The notes under the pieces are model-generated. The model was given only the letters and a program-made list of their open reading frames with translations, had not been told where the DNA came from and searched no databases. A stretch of 64,000 nt of DNA, taken from the NCBI GenBank assembly GCA_003586115.2, contig QVOM02000126.1:52339944-52403943 (forward strand), written 5' to 3'. The position numbers and the translations under genes are program-made. Below, piece after piece: positions 10,971 to 31,485 of the stretch (the first letter of the stretch is position 1; the number at the start of each line of letters is the position of its first letter). The DNA is from Salvator merianae (taxonomy: Eukaryota; Chordata; Lepidosauria; Squamata; Teiidae).

Positions 10971-13273
10971 ATGCATATGCTAGAATGTATAATGGATATT
11001 TAACTCTAAAAATGTAATCTGGGGAGGTCCTGGTAGACCTGAAACTGTATGTCACCGTGTGATGATGCCATCATGCTACAGAACATGATAATGGGTAGTC
11101 TTACCCCCCCTTGACTCCAAGAAATCTGGGAGGGGCAGCACAGGAGCAAGATAGGCTCAGGTGAATGCTCACCTTGCTCTTAGAGCCATGTGAGACACCC
11201 TTGTTTAAAGGAAACTTTCTAGCAATGGTTCAAACATCAGAATGGGGCAAAGCTCTGACGGAAAAGTTTTCCTCTGATCCTACTGAACTGTATTTTTACG
11301 CTGGATTTTAGAGCACCAGGAGATCCCACACAGCTTCCAGATCAATTTTACTTTGAAATGTCACTGTTTCCAGTCTGTCCAAAAAAATCTCCCCAAAGTT
11401 TCTGAGTTGTAATGTCAGAATAATATGTTGGGATCCTTTCTGGAATTGTTTCAGATTCTTTTTTTTCCTTCTTGAATTCAGTGCATCAGAACATCCAAAA
11501 TCACTTCTGCATTAACATTACTTTGAAATCTTTCTGTTTCTAATTGAACAGAAAAATTGCCTGAAACCCTCCAAGTTGTAAATCCCCAGGGACAGGGCGC
11601 ATCTCAGCCATTTCTTTTTAATCTGTATTCCAAAGCACCACAGAATCAAGAATCACATCTAAATCGATTTTACACTGAAAACTCTCTTTTTTTGGTTGGT
11701 CTGAAAAATCACCTGAAACCCTTTGAGAGGCATCCCATGAGTTCCAACATCAGAGGATTTTTGGACACGTCTCAGATATGTGTATTTATTCTGTATTAGA
11801 GGGAGCCATTTCTACATGATTTACAGTATATGTTGAAATTGCTGAAACCCTCTGAGTCTTAACTCCCAGGTGTTAGGAAGGGTCTTCCAGAATATGCATC
11901 AAGAGACCCCGAATTAATTCATTAAGTCTTGAGAGCTTTTGGACACATACCCAATTTTCCTTTTATTCATTCCGGTCTTGAGAGTATCAGGACCAGTATA
12001 ATTTGTGAGAGAGTCCCCAGTCACATTCTAGCTCTTTGTCTTTTTCTTCTAACTATTTTTTAAAAGAAAGATATGGATGGTCTATCTTTGTTAGGAAGTG
12101 GCCAGTTTGACTCTTGGGGGAACACAGCAACAGACAAAGGGCCTTTTAGAAGAAATATTTTCAGAATTCTTTAAAGTTCTCTGAAAAGATACACACACCT
12201 TAAATAGCCATTTCGTGTGGCCTGAAGACTCTTCCCAGTGAATATCATGGCATGCATTCAAATTATACCTAGAACATCTCTTTTTACTCTGGAAGAGTCC
12301 CACAATGAGTTTAAGTAGCTATATGAATGAACAAATACAAGAACAGCTTTTTCTGGCCCAGTAATCTTACATGCAACGAAACATTCAGCTTATCTATTTG
12401 ATTAATTCCTCTTTACAGCATTTGAAAAGACTTTTGTTATGTTTTCGTACCTTTGTGTTCACTGTACAGTTTTAAATGGAGAGCCCTGACATTCCCCTTC
12501 CTACAGGTTTATGTCCGGCTTTGAACTTTTGTTTACGATTCTGGAATAAGGAAAGCTGTTTTGCAATCCCAGTTCTGACAAGACAGAAAAAGTGATGAAT
12601 GAATTTAGTGCAGTTTGATGTTTCAGGTCAGGAAAGAAGCCTCATCAAAAGACAAGTGCATTAATTCTTATGATGGTCTCAGCCCATTTTCTGTATTGCT
12701 TCTGACTGCATCACCATCTATTACTTATGGATGTGCAGGCATTTCTAGACTTTTCACAGCTCTAGAAGCACCTGTCATGAGTTATGGTGAAAAATGAAAC
12801 TGCCCTCCTTTCATCTTCTTTTTCTCTTCTCTCAGCCCTTAGAGCAGAGGTGGATCATCTATGTCCAGAGATGTTGCTGCAGCAAAATATCCTTCATTTC
12901 AGACCGTGATTACTAGGAAAATAGAAGATGACATCCTGAGGCCTATAGAATAGTAACCACTGCTCTGGGAGATTAAAGCTAAGCTAGTTTGGATTCATCC
13001 TGTCCTGATTTTCATTCTGATCTACATTTTTGCACATGGAATATTTCCTACCAAAGTTCCTCCAGAAATTGACAAAATGCAAGCAGCACACATAATCATT
13101 ATCATCACCACCATCATTATCTTTCTTTAAAAACAAAAGGTAATTTACAACACAAGTGAAACACAGAAATTTAAAACACACAAGACCAAAGAAGAAACAT
13201 AATACAATAGTATGAACCCCATTGAAAACCCAGGATTATAATGCTACCAACTTCAGAGAAGTAGAGCAAATAT
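10971..13273. other. intergenic, nothing recognised
   Basis: Unique-looking sequence upstream of the C13orf42-like gene. 11280-11880 shows a loose, highly diverged periodicity (repeats of GAAACCCTxxGAG and CACCxxAGAATCA-like blocks) that suggests an old tandem duplication. No coding signal. Confidence 0.4.
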
Positions 13274-13400
13274 AAGAACATAAGATGTGCTCCACTGAAT
13301 CTGACCACTGGCCCATCCAGTCCATCCATCTGTTCTCACAGTGGCCAACTAGCCCAGCAGGCCATGAACACAGCTTGCTCTGCTTGCAGTCTCCCAAAAG
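13274..13400 (-). mobile_element. CR1-type LINE 3' fragment, minus strand
   Basis: Starts ATAAGAACATAAGATG; the ACTGGCCCATCCAGTCCATC and TTCTCACAGTGGCCAAC blocks are the reverse complement of the 7515-type end. Confidence 0.75.
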
Positions 13401-13454
13401 CTGACTTTCAGAGGCAATACCACTTCAAACTGCCATTAGGGCTAAACAATTATG

Positions 13455-13550
13455 TTATTCTGTATTTATTCTGAGTTTATGTTTTACTTGTAAACCACAA
13501 GGAGTCTTTATGAAATCTGCAGTATGAAAGTTCAATAAATAAATAATAGC
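13455..13550 (+). mobile_element. LINE 3' tail (L2/CR1-like) with TAAATAAATAA end
   Basis: GTAAACCACAAGGAGTCTTT and AAAGTTCAATAAATAAATAA resemble the common noncoding tail of non-LTR elements in reptiles. Confidence 0.55.
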
Positions 13551-14784
13551 CATCGATAGCCAACAGTCCAAGTGTTAGTTCTTAAATAAAGCTAGCGTGC
13601 TGTTGAAAACAGATAGATCTTCTTTTGGCATCTCAAGGATATTAAACAAGATCAAACAGATTGCATTATTCTAAAAAGGTCTAAGATATAAAGCTTAGAG
13701 GAGAAGGGAAATTATGAAGCTCTCCTCATTTAAAAGACTGGCATTGAATTGCTCTTCTTTGGTGGCTTCTGACTTCCAAAAAAAGAAGAAAAAAAGTAGG
13801 CATGTGGTCCAACAAATGGAATGGAATGGAGAATAGAAAACAAAAACATAATGCTTATGAATGCATTCCTACAACATGAATCCCCCATTTGACCCTCTCC
13901 AAAACTATTCTTGAGAAAATACATGTCTTGTGCAAATATGATAGAATTCTGCTAATTCCTGCTCTCAGAAGCTCTTGGTCCAAATCTGTGTAAAGAGATG
14001 TACTATTTAAACCGCACCTGAGGCATGAGTCCACATGGAGCTCAACTCTTGTGTCTATATTTGTGTCTTTCCAGGGACAGCAGTCAGGACAGAAAGACTG
14101 GAGGTGTGGCCGCACCGTCTGTAGCATACAAGACTTTAGTTAATATGTAAGGTTGGAAGAATCTCTCTGGGTTGGCCCTGACAATCTCTTCCTTGCAAAT
14201 GTAAATGTTAGAGCATCTTTGTCAGGCAAGTGTGCTTCAGAACACAACTTTATTTGACGGACACTCTCCCATGCTCAAGTTATTGTACCTGTAATGGATC
14301 TGGGCACTCTAGTTCACTTTATTCTGACAATGAAGTGTTACCGGATAGCGCAACCATCTCTCTGTTGCCATAGCACAGAAAACAGAAACCCTTCCAACAG
14401 CAGCAGGACCGCATACACGGCTCTGAAAGCAGTGGAAATGCAGGAGAATCAGGGAATCCCTGTTTGCTGGCATATTTTTATTCAGCACCATTAAATTCTC
14501 AGCTGTTTTAACAGATATCTTGGGTGATCCCTGAGCAAAATGGTATTTTAACTTTATAGGGGCACCTCAGCACCATGGTCAGCGCAAAAGCGGCAATAAA
14601 TTGTGCAGCCATAAGGTGAACTGAAATGCTGGCGAGTTAAGGAATAAGGCTGGGAAAATGTTCGCTAGATCATCTCTAGCAGTGGTCAAAAGTAAGTGAA
14701 AAGATATTGTAAAGGACTGTATTGGCAATTCATTGGATCCTGATTACAAATGCATGCGAGTAAGCTTTTTCCTTTCTGTTGTAG
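13551..14784. other. intergenic, immediate upstream of the C13orf42-like gene
   Basis: No CpG island and no clear TATA box. Any upstream noncoding exon implied by the acceptor at 14784 was not found. Confidence 0.4.
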
Positions 14785-14862
14785 GCAAGAAATGAGGAAT
14801 GAAAAACAGAGCCCTAAATGAGGGTGAAAGATCCATGGAAGATGTGAAGAAAGAAGCACAAG

Positions 14863-22809
<7,947 letters not shown>

Positions 22810-24207
22810 TGTGGAAATAATGCAAAGGGCCCAATGTGAAGTCCTTACGTGGGAGGGCAGGCTAAGCAGTTCAGAACTTTCCTGAATAGCCTTTTGGCGT
22901 GATGCATTTGCTGGAGTATTTGTTCATTTAATGCACATAGTTCGTAGATCTTCCCTGGGAATTGCACTTCAGTGTTTGAGCTTCTCGGAGCTTCCCTAGG
23001 CTCTTCTCAGCTCTGGAAAGCACAAACAACATGAAAGCAAAGCATTATGTTCACCTTTTTGGAGGAGGCACAGATGGTGGTTCTGTTTTAGAGGAGGCAC
23101 AGAAGCTCTAAGAGGGCCAGAAATTAGCTGCACGTTACAGTTACATCAACACTCCATGTGATATCATGGAACTTGGCTCCACCCTGAGAGATCTGGAAGA
23201 GAGAAGGGGAGACAGTCTTTCACATGTAAGTACAGGAAAGAGTTTCTCCCACATCCTAAGTATCTAGTAGATGCGTGCTAGCAAGCCTAAACATCACGTC
23301 ATGGTTTCAATGGATGTGGCTGTTTCAGAACTTTCAAAACAGCCATTTGCACACCCTTAATTAGAGTAAGAAAGGACCCAGTGAAATGGAAGTAGACTAT
23401 AGACATAGAAACGGGACATTTTGGGGGCTTTATTTTATACCAGAACAAACCTCAAGAAGCTTGGAAAATAGGGAATCCCAGTGTTCTGTGTATAGGGATT
23501 GATGGGGAAATAATCTGGATCCCTTGTTTTTCATGGGAGTCCTAAGGACACAGAAATATTTGTATGGGAGACCACGGTGAGTGCAACCTGCTACATGATC
23601 AAGAAAAGATTTTGTAACAGTGGTTAGAAAAGTGGCCAAACCTCATCCAGGCTAACAAACAGGTGTGTTAGTGAGTGAGGGCACAGCCAGGCACCTCAAA
23701 GAAAGAAAGAAAATGGCCAGAAAAGCAGTCAAAAATTGCAGCATAATCAGACACTACAACTTTAAGCACTTTGGTGTCAGAAGTTGGAACATTCCAGGAC
23801 CTGTATTGTCTCAAACACAAAAGAACCTTTCTTTTTTCATTTGGGACACTCCATTCTAGCTTGGTTCAGTCTGAATTCGGACCATTTTGCAAATCTTTGC
23901 AGGACAGGTTTTTTTTCAGTGTACACAATAAATTTGTGGGGTTTTTATCTACAAATTCTGAAAGTAAACAACATTGACAGCCTGGTGTGTGGGAAAAGTG
24001 ACAGTTTTTGGAATAGATTTTGAGATGGACATCCTAGCAAAAATCTCACCCAGGAAAGATCAGGCTGGTCTTTGGCTACTATATAAAACCCATGGAGTTT
24101 TCTTTCCATCAGCACCACACAGGGTGCTAACGATGCAAAGTATCACTTTCAGTAATGCTAAATGAAAATCAAGACACATAAATCAGAATGTTATAATTCA
24201 GGTCACC
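22810..24207. other. presumed 3' UTR and intergenic sequence
   Basis: No further coding exon after the TGA at 22809. Holds only the AATAAA at 23927. Confidence 0.5.
23927..23932 (+). promoter_or_regulatory. possible polyadenylation signal for the C13orf42-like gene
   Basis: AATAAA lies 1.1 kb after the stop codon and is followed by a GT-rich stretch (TTTGTGGGGTTTTT). It is the first canonical hexamer I saw after the CDS; transcript data would be needed to confirm it. Confidence 0.3.
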
Positions 24208-24613
24208 AAGGGCGTTTTCGCACTTATCATGCAGCATGGACACTGTCCGCGCTGCAGGGCCCGAGTTACTTACCTGAAGCAGGCTACCAGCATTTGTGGC
24301 ACGAATGTCAATAGCTGTGCTGATCCTGATCATGGCAGCAGCCGGGACTGGCAACTGGCAGGGCCGTGCAGTGTGCAGGCACCCACAGGCACAATTGGTT
24401 GATCACACAGACCTAGCTGTTGTGCAACCAGGTAAGTGTGAATGCACCTTACTGGGAAGTGACTATCACCTCCTGGTAAGGCTGTGGAGCACAAATTAGT
24501 GCTCCACAGCTAGGAGCAATCAGGAACTGCTGTAGCCCACTTGGGCCTCTGCCTAGTGCAGGCACACTTGGCTAGCAAGCATTCTTGACGCTTGCTAGCA
24601 ACAAGTGCAAATT
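24208..24613. mobile_element. hAT-like nonautonomous element
   Basis: Left end AAGGGCGTTTTCGCACTTAT and right end AACAAGTGCAAATTGGCCCC are degenerate inverted repeats. The inner CAGGCTACCAGCATTTGTGG block recurs at 27158 and 60528, so this is a local repeat family. Confidence 0.6.
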
Positions 24614-27600
24614 GGCCCCAAGGGGCAGTGAAAGGCAGAAAAAGTACCTACATTTCTAATTCCTTCCTACCATTGTTAAAATTCTGCTTCCATTCAAACC
24701 CAGACTTGAAGTACATACTCTTAGTCTTGGAGAAAGTCATAGCATGTCCAAGTTGTTTTCCCAATTATTTGTTCATTGTTAACTTACAATGAACAAGAAC
24801 AGTGCATGTGCCCTTTTAAGACTAGGAAATGGACATGGTATCCTGACATTCCATTGTTAAAGTTAAAGGAATCCTGACCCCATCTGCGGTTACTGAGCCA
24901 ACTAAAAGATTTTCAATTACAGTTGTCACAAAGGTTTTCTTATCCCGACAGTACATGCCAAAACAGTGCAACTGCTAGAGTCACTTCCAGGATTTGGCCA
25001 CCTCTGGAGGTACTTGCCATAAAATTGGCTAGAATGTCCTTGGAGCAAAGCTAAAATAGGATTCATCAGTTCAAATTGCGTAGTAGAATAGAACCTACAG
25101 AACAGAGAAATATACTTATGCTATTGGCGGTTGAACTAAAGGCTGCACAGAGTCTGTGTAAGAATTAGTATTCATCACTGTGATTAATTTTGCTTCCCTT
25201 CCATGTCACCTGTGTGTCTTGTTTAATTGGATTGTAACCACTTGTACTTGGAAGGGACCCGTTTTTGTTCAGTCTGTACAGCACTGCATGCATTATCAGA
25301 TGCTTGATAAAGAAGTGACGAGAATAATTTTGCCTTTGTTTACTTGTATGGAATAGTTGTGGCACAGCTTTTAACATCCAGCCATATTAGGAATAGGAAC
25401 CTGTGGATCTATGGATGTTGTTAGATTCTAACTCTTAGCTTCCCTGACCACTGGTCATGCTTCTTGGATCTGAAAGTAGGGCCAGATGCTTCTAAATCCT
25501 CAGGTAAATGATGCAGATGACAAGGTCAGGACAGGAGAGTTACCATGACCTTCTGCTGTTTCGTAAGTAGAATCATAGAAAAAACAAAATAAGTATCTTC
25601 TCTGATCTAAATGATAGGATTGCTGCCATATTCAGCTTACAAAAGGCTCAGAAGTGCTGGGTGGAACTATTAGGAGAGACTTGTAGGAAAATGTGTGTTG
25701 TTCATCAACATTTATGCCCTATATAATGTAATACTTGCATCTCAAAGCCTCTGAAAACAAATAAATCATTCTATGCTATGAACTCAGTAAACATGCAAAG
25801 GGTTAGGCTTTCAAGGGTAGAAATATGTCCTATTGAATTCAGGGACCTGCGTCCTTGTAAGAGTGTATGCTATGGGTTAGTGATGAGTTAGAAAAAAATA
25901 CCTTTGGCGGAGTTGAGAGAGACAGAGGAGAGGAAGTTATAGACAGAATGGATGGATCAAAGAAGAAATGGCTGGAATAGCCTTGAAGATATCACTTGGA
26001 ATAGATCAATATTGTATTTGCCCAGGACACCAGGAACCAAAGTCAACTTGATGACATTTAACCATAAAAATGACTTAAAACTGAGCTGCCCAGTAAGTTG
26101 AAGCATAAGAACTCCAAGCCATTGCTCAACATTCTCCCATAAAGAAACATGCTTGGACAACAGTATGAGTCACGCTACTGAGCATTTTGCCATATTGCCC
26201 AAGTCTCAGTTTGGGACTACACTGAGGATATAGATTGAAAACCTGTGTAAATATGAATGTACCCCTCAAATTAAATAGCCTGTAAACACTCTATATTGAG
26301 GTTCTCAATAGGACACAGACTCAACCCTTAGCATCTTGTGTTGATATATTTTCTCTAGTTCCACTTCCAGTTCTAATGTGGACCATGGCCACACCAGAAC
26401 AATACAGTCCATCTTAGCATGAACTGAGAACCGCGGCCGTTTACTCCTGGTCACATCTACTTTAACATTATGGCCATAAAGGACAGAACTGAAGCTTCTC
26501 TTGTAACCCTTGAAGGTGGCAGGAAATGGAGGCAGCAGATCAAAACTGAGTCAGGAGCATCCAGAGTGCCCTGCAGATTGAACCTCACTGCTGATTCTTC
26601 CTTCCACACTGCAGGCGCGGCACTTCCTCTGCCATACTTCGTGGTTCTATGGCCACTGCTACCACCACTGCTGCTGCTACTCTTTTTAGGAAGCCTGGAG
26701 CAGCAAGGAGGTGCTTTGAATCTCCCTCTCCCTTTCCTGCTCATTCAATCCTCTTTTTTCTGACAGGTGTCCCCTTCTGGTCACTCTGTCTGGCTCCACG
26801 CTGTGGATGAGCAGGGCAGAGACCAGAAGCCCTTCTCCTGGGTCTGTTTCTTGCAACTGAAACTGACTCAGTGCTGGGATATTCTGAATAAGGGATAGGC
26901 CAGTTTAGGAATGGATAGAATGCAGAAAGAACAGAATGACATTTTTGGGTATGATCCCTCAGATTCTTCAGCTGCCTCGGTCTGTCTTAAAGCTTGAGTG
27001 CGACCACAGCCTTGGACTTTCAGGCAGGAATTGCAGAAGGAACTAAGCAACACGTAACTAGAAAGACCAGACAGCAATGCTACTTTTGCTGCTCTAACAG
27101 GAGCATTCCATGAGTCCCTGGGCCTTTATGCACTTTCCACCTTAGAACAGTACTGGCAGCAGGCTACCAGCATTCACTGCCATGATGACCGGGGATGTGG
27201 TGTGCCATGGTCTGCAGTGTTTGCACCTGGAAATGAGTGTGAACACTCCATACTGGGAGCAGTCTAGCTGTTCCTGGCTGTAAGAAATAGGTTCAGTATA
27301 ACCCTGAGCAAAATAAGTTGTGAACAAAGTTGGTGAAGAAGGATTCACTTTATTTGGACATTCTTGCAAGAATGGGTGTCCTAGCTAGGTAGGCACACCT
27401 AGAGCTTGGTGCAGCAAGCTTATATACCCTAGCAAGACCAAAAATGTCCCTCCCTCTCTCTCTCAGTGGCTGAAGAGAGAAAGGTGTACAGTTTACCCGT
27501 CCGCCTACAACATATTCCCCTTGATATGTTCCCCCTCCCATACATCCCATGTCTCATTAAACCCCTAATTATGCATTCATGGGTGTATACGAAAATATGT

Positions 27601-28448
27601 ATGAGGCTAATCATGCATGGTCAGAAGAGTTTAAAGCTGGTGCCCGATAAGAAAAGTTCAACCTAGCCATTTATCTCAGACAGCTGTCCAGCTAATGCAG
27701 GTGGGGTTTGTCATAGGTGACAGTAATGGAGTTAGCCTCTTTTTCGTACCAGGATAGCTTAGCTTTTAGCTATGCCAGGAATTTAGCATCCTCTAGTTTC
27801 CTTCAGATAGAAATGGCTAACTCGTTCACAGCACTTTAGTTATGTTAAGAGGAGGTATACTTTAGAATTGTAAAAGTAACATTTTCTTATTCCTCACACT
27901 GGCACAGCTGTGGACAGCAATTTTGTTGTCAACAGCTAGTAGCGAATCACTTAGGCCTCTGTAAAATGCAGATGCATAGTGCTAGTGAGTCCTATCGCTC
28001 ACTAGAACTAAACTGTGTCTCCTTTAGTGGCAGCCCTAAATGTAAAGACATTACAAAATCTCATCTGGACACAATAAGGCCATGCACCACTGAGGTTAAG
28101 GCCTAGTAGTCCAACTGAAATTGTGTTTGATGCACCCAGCTCAAGAAAAGATGACTTCACCACAGAGCCTACCAGATGTTGCAAGAAAAGCTAGGAGTCT
28201 AACAACACCCCCCAGAGTGCAAACATACTCCTTCAAGGTCAAGATGATATTGTCTATAGGAACTTTAGATGAAAAACTACAACTGGTCTGAGATCTTAGG
28301 CCATTCTCTTTAGTGTAAGTGCACTAAAGGCTTCCCTTTTGCATGGTAGTGCAGCATACAGGAGGATCTGCCCACTGCTAGTATTCTCCATTCACACAGG
28401 ATGCAGTGTGATCCAGATCAAGAGGCTCCTGATTGGGATTGCTGGCAG
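24614..28448. other. intergenic, mostly unrecognised
   Basis: Only repeat fragments at 27150-27290 and 27890-28025. Short open frames at 26457-26763 overlap on both strands and look like chance. Confidence 0.45.
27150..27290. mobile_element. fragment of the CAGGCTACCAGCATT repeat family
   Basis: GCAGCAGGCTACCAGCATTC and a TTTGCACCTGGAAATGAGTG stretch match blocks of the elements at 24208 and 60427. A second fragment around 27890-28025 carries the TGAGTCCTATCGCTCACTAG hairpin. Confidence 0.5.
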
Positions 28449-28479
28449 ACCCTAAGCCTAAGCCTAAACCTAAGCCTAG
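28449..28479 (+). repeat. short telomere-like run (CCTAAG/CCTAAA)
   Basis: Five degenerate units related to the vertebrate telomere repeat CCCTAA: ACCCTAAGCCTAAGCC and AAACCTAAGCC. It abuts the minisatellite that follows. Confidence 0.7.
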
Positions 28480-28482
28480 TCC

Positions 28483-28652
28483 CCTGGTCATGTGGCCCAT
28501 GGTCACATGGACCCCAGTGACGTGGACCCTGGTGATATGGACCCTGGTGATGTGAACCCAGGTCATGTGGCTCCCAGGTCACATGGCCCCTGGGCATGTG
28601 ACCCCTGGGCCACATGACCCCAGGGTCACATGATCCCACAGTCACATGATCC
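28483..28652 (+). repeat. minisatellite, about 11 units of 15-16 bp
   Basis: Unit consensus near GGTCACATGGACCCC, with CATGTG and CACATG alternating, for example GGTCATGTGGCCCAT, GGTGATATGGACCCT, GGGTCACATGATCCC. The internal palindromes make strand slippage or hairpins likely. It creates short repetitive open frames on the minus strand that are not genes. Confidence 0.88.
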
Positions 28653-29369
28653 TACAACTGCAGTGTGCCACACAGCTGAACCTTCACACCCAGAAGCAGG
28701 TGTGGACGCTGTTTACCAGGAGCAGGCTAGCTGTATCTGGTCAAGCTCTGGAGCACAATTCACTGCTCACTTAGCACAATTCTGTCTTTGTAATTTTTCT
28801 TTGGCATCTTACTGGAAACATGGTTATGCCACTTAGGGTGCATCTACAAGGTTACTTCTGATGAACACAGACTCAACCATACATGTCGCAAAAACGAGGG
28901 AGTTCTAATGAGCATGGACAGAATTATGTGGAGACCAAATATTGAATGATAGGTACCATAGTTCCAATCTGAATCAGGTCTGAATGATGCAAAATGCTCA
29001 GTTGTTCTGGAACTGCTTCTTCCGCACCCATCTTTGCTTTCAGTGCCACAGGAAAACACTCTAGAGGAGAGGAAGAACAAGCTGATAACTGGTAAATGTG
29101 TAAGCAATGAAATCTGATATATTTGTCTCCCCTCTTGAAAAGGTTGTCATAAAGCATTGCAATAAATGATATTGAGATCTACCAGTGTACCAGTGAGTCC
29201 TGTCTGGATCACCTTATTGCACTGCCAAAATGGGTCCCCAGGGGCTCCAAAGACAGCTTTGCAGCTTGCGCGGTGGCCAGGCTGGAATATGCCATTGCCA
29301 TGCAAATGTCATAGTTCCAGCCCAGAGTGATCCATCCCAGCCTTGGGATGCATCCCTTTGTTCCTGATC

Positions 29370-29598
29370 AGCTATTACAGACTTTTCCAGGTAGGTGCAG
29401 AAAGACCCTTACATGCATTAATTCTGATTGTGAGGGGTTTAAATTTAGCTTATTTGCTGCCATCCACAACCTGACTGCCTCCAGGCACTGGGTGCTGTGA
29501 AGACGGTTCAGGCTGCATCTAAACTGGGGTTTTATTGCGTAATGATGGTGTCGTTGAATCGCCAGGCATGCTTCCCAATCTTTGGTAATCGTTAACAA
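29370..29598 (-). mobile_element. LINE reverse transcriptase relic
   Basis: The minus strand reads CLEAVRLWMAANKLNLNPSQ, matching the conserved WMxxNkLkLNpxKtE block of CR1/L2/Vingi-type reverse transcriptases; a short degenerate fragment. The subfamily cannot be told by eye. Confidence 0.7.
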
Positions 29599-30224
29599 AA
29601 ATTTCGAAGCAATACAGCACTATAGAACTATTTTTTAAATAAATTTTATTTAAAATATATAAAACATACATTTGATCCAAATGAAAAAAAAATCATACAT
29701 TAACATTATTTCATGTTGACTTTCTCCTTCGACGCTATATAACTGTTGTGGGGAAATGGACTCTCGTAGTGTGATATCTGGTTATAGCGATAAAGTTCAA
29801 TCGTCTCAAGATTATGATCAAGAATTGCCCGTGAGTTTCAGGTGTGTGGGCGTCCATGGTCACACGCTATTGGTTGTTAACACGGAAGGGGCGGATTAGG
29901 TACAATCACTTTCTAGGTGCTATAGCTTAAGTGCCAGATTGGCAAGCTTGAAAACACGCTACTTTGTTCTCCCGTGGGGACAGTATAGAATGCTATTGCA
30001 GGTAAATAATTAGGAAATAATGGGAAATAGTGTAATAAGTAGGCGATGTCTGGAGGTGGTCTTAGATGTTTGTCTGAGACTGTTGCTCCCACAGCAGTTC
30101 ATGTGATGGTGTGGATGTTGCCTGAATGTATCAATAAACTGCATGGCCGAATGTCCTGCGACAGTAGGGGCATCTGAAAAATACCATTTTATTTATACTG
30201 GTTAATTTTCAGGTTGCAGGAGCT

Positions 30225-30450
30225 GAAATGAAGCCTAAGGTGCACCTCTGCCTATGAGGAGATACAGGGTTCAGGATCATAATCCCCATTTAACCATGGA
30301 ACTACATTGCTTGACTTTGGACTAGTCACTGCCCTTTCTTCTAGTGTGCCTCATAGGGTTGTTGTGAGGGCAAAATGAAGGGAGGGGTAATAATGTTCAC
30401 AACATTCGACCCTTTAGAAGAAGAAAGGTGGGATATAAATACAAAAATGA
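30225..30450 (+). repeat. ancient LINE/SINE 3' fragment
   Basis: CTTTGGACTAGTCACTGCCC, CTCATAGGGTTGTTGTGAGG and AAAGGTGGGATATAAATAC recall widespread amniote CORE/L2-type repeats. Noncoding; family assignment tentative. Confidence 0.5.
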
Positions 30451-30977
30451 GCCTTTAAGTTACTGGGTCTTTGTAATTTTCATTTTATCTCTGGCTCTTG
30501 TTTGTTCTTCTAAGAACCAAAATGATTGCCAGGGATTATTTCTTTTATTTATTTATTTTTTTATCCCACCCTAGGCAGGGTCACAATAAAAGAATTATTA
30601 AAAACTGGCAGGAATGACCGGGGTGGATAATTCCATTTAATTTATGCAATAGTGCAATAGTGATTACATTGTAAAAGTGAATGAAGATTGAAGATATGCT
30701 GAGTAGTGAACAACAAAATATTGCACTTTTAAAAAAATCCTAAAACATAACATTTTTAATAGTTTACAAAGGAAAAAAAATCTCATCCACTAGGAGGCAC
30801 TTCCTAACAATGTTATCAGAGAAACGGTTCAACCTAATGGGCAACAGTGATTTCTTTATTAGACAGAACAGCTTAAAAATGAACCAAGCAATTCTCCTCT
30901 GCTTTCTGAGGAGGGCTGAAAATCACCTATTGTTTCTAAATAACCATTAAAATTGGACACAGATAGTGTTAAAAGAC

Positions 30978-31122
30978 GAAAAAGAGGACAGGGTACCTGT
31001 TCTTTTAATGGTTGCAAAGAAGAAGGAACATCAACAGATGTAGCTTGTCACGTCAGCAATATCTCCTGAAATTCCCCGTTCTAGGCCACTATTAAATGAA
31101 CAGGTACCCTCTCCTCTTTTTC
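30978..31122. repeat. inverted repeat (32-bp arms) upstream of candidate GUCY1B2 exon 1
   Basis: The arms at 30978-31009 and 31091-31122 are near-perfect inverse copies (core AGGGTACCTGTTC), with an 81-bp spacer. It has the size and shape of a MITE, but no target duplication was seen. It lies about 360 bp upstream of the candidate start codon. Confidence 0.8.
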
Positions 31123-31482
31123 ATATGGTAACTGTAGACACAAACCTTGAGTATCTGATACAACTAGGCCCCAGTATCAGGGAGGTTCGGCAGCTTCTGT
31201 GACTCCCTAGAGATGGTGTTCTCTGAGTTTGCTCAGACATCATTATGATTCAGAGTATTACTACGTACTCCAGGGAAAAAAAGTTTATTTCAGGAATCCT
31301 ACTGTGGATGTTCCCATTCTGTACTCTACCGAGATTCATAGCAAGGCATAAAGGGCAGGTTCCCTGTGGACCTTTCTGGTTTCCCTTTGGTTCATTGGCC
31401 ATTTCGGAAGCAAGCATTTTAAAAGGCAATGCTGCAACACAGTTATCACCAACTCCAAGGAAGAGCTTGCTGTGTCAGCATC

Positions 31483-31485
31483 ATG
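31483..31485 (+). CDS. GUCY1B2: GUCY1B2 candidate exon 1 (initiator ATG only)
   Basis: Exon 2 begins TAT GGA TTT (YGF), so the initiator Met of the family's MYGF start must come from an upstream exon ending in ATG, as I recall for the beta-1 gene. At 31476 the sequence reads CAGCATCATG|GTAAGG, with A at -3 and a near-perfect donor 1.45 kb upstream of exon 2. The 5' end of the exon is unknown. A weaker alternative is ATG|GTAGGT at 31783. Confidence 0.45.

Noticed and set aside
28378..28645. Minus-strand repetitive frames (HITRVHITRVHVTG-like)
   Set aside because: Translation of the 15-16 bp minisatellite.
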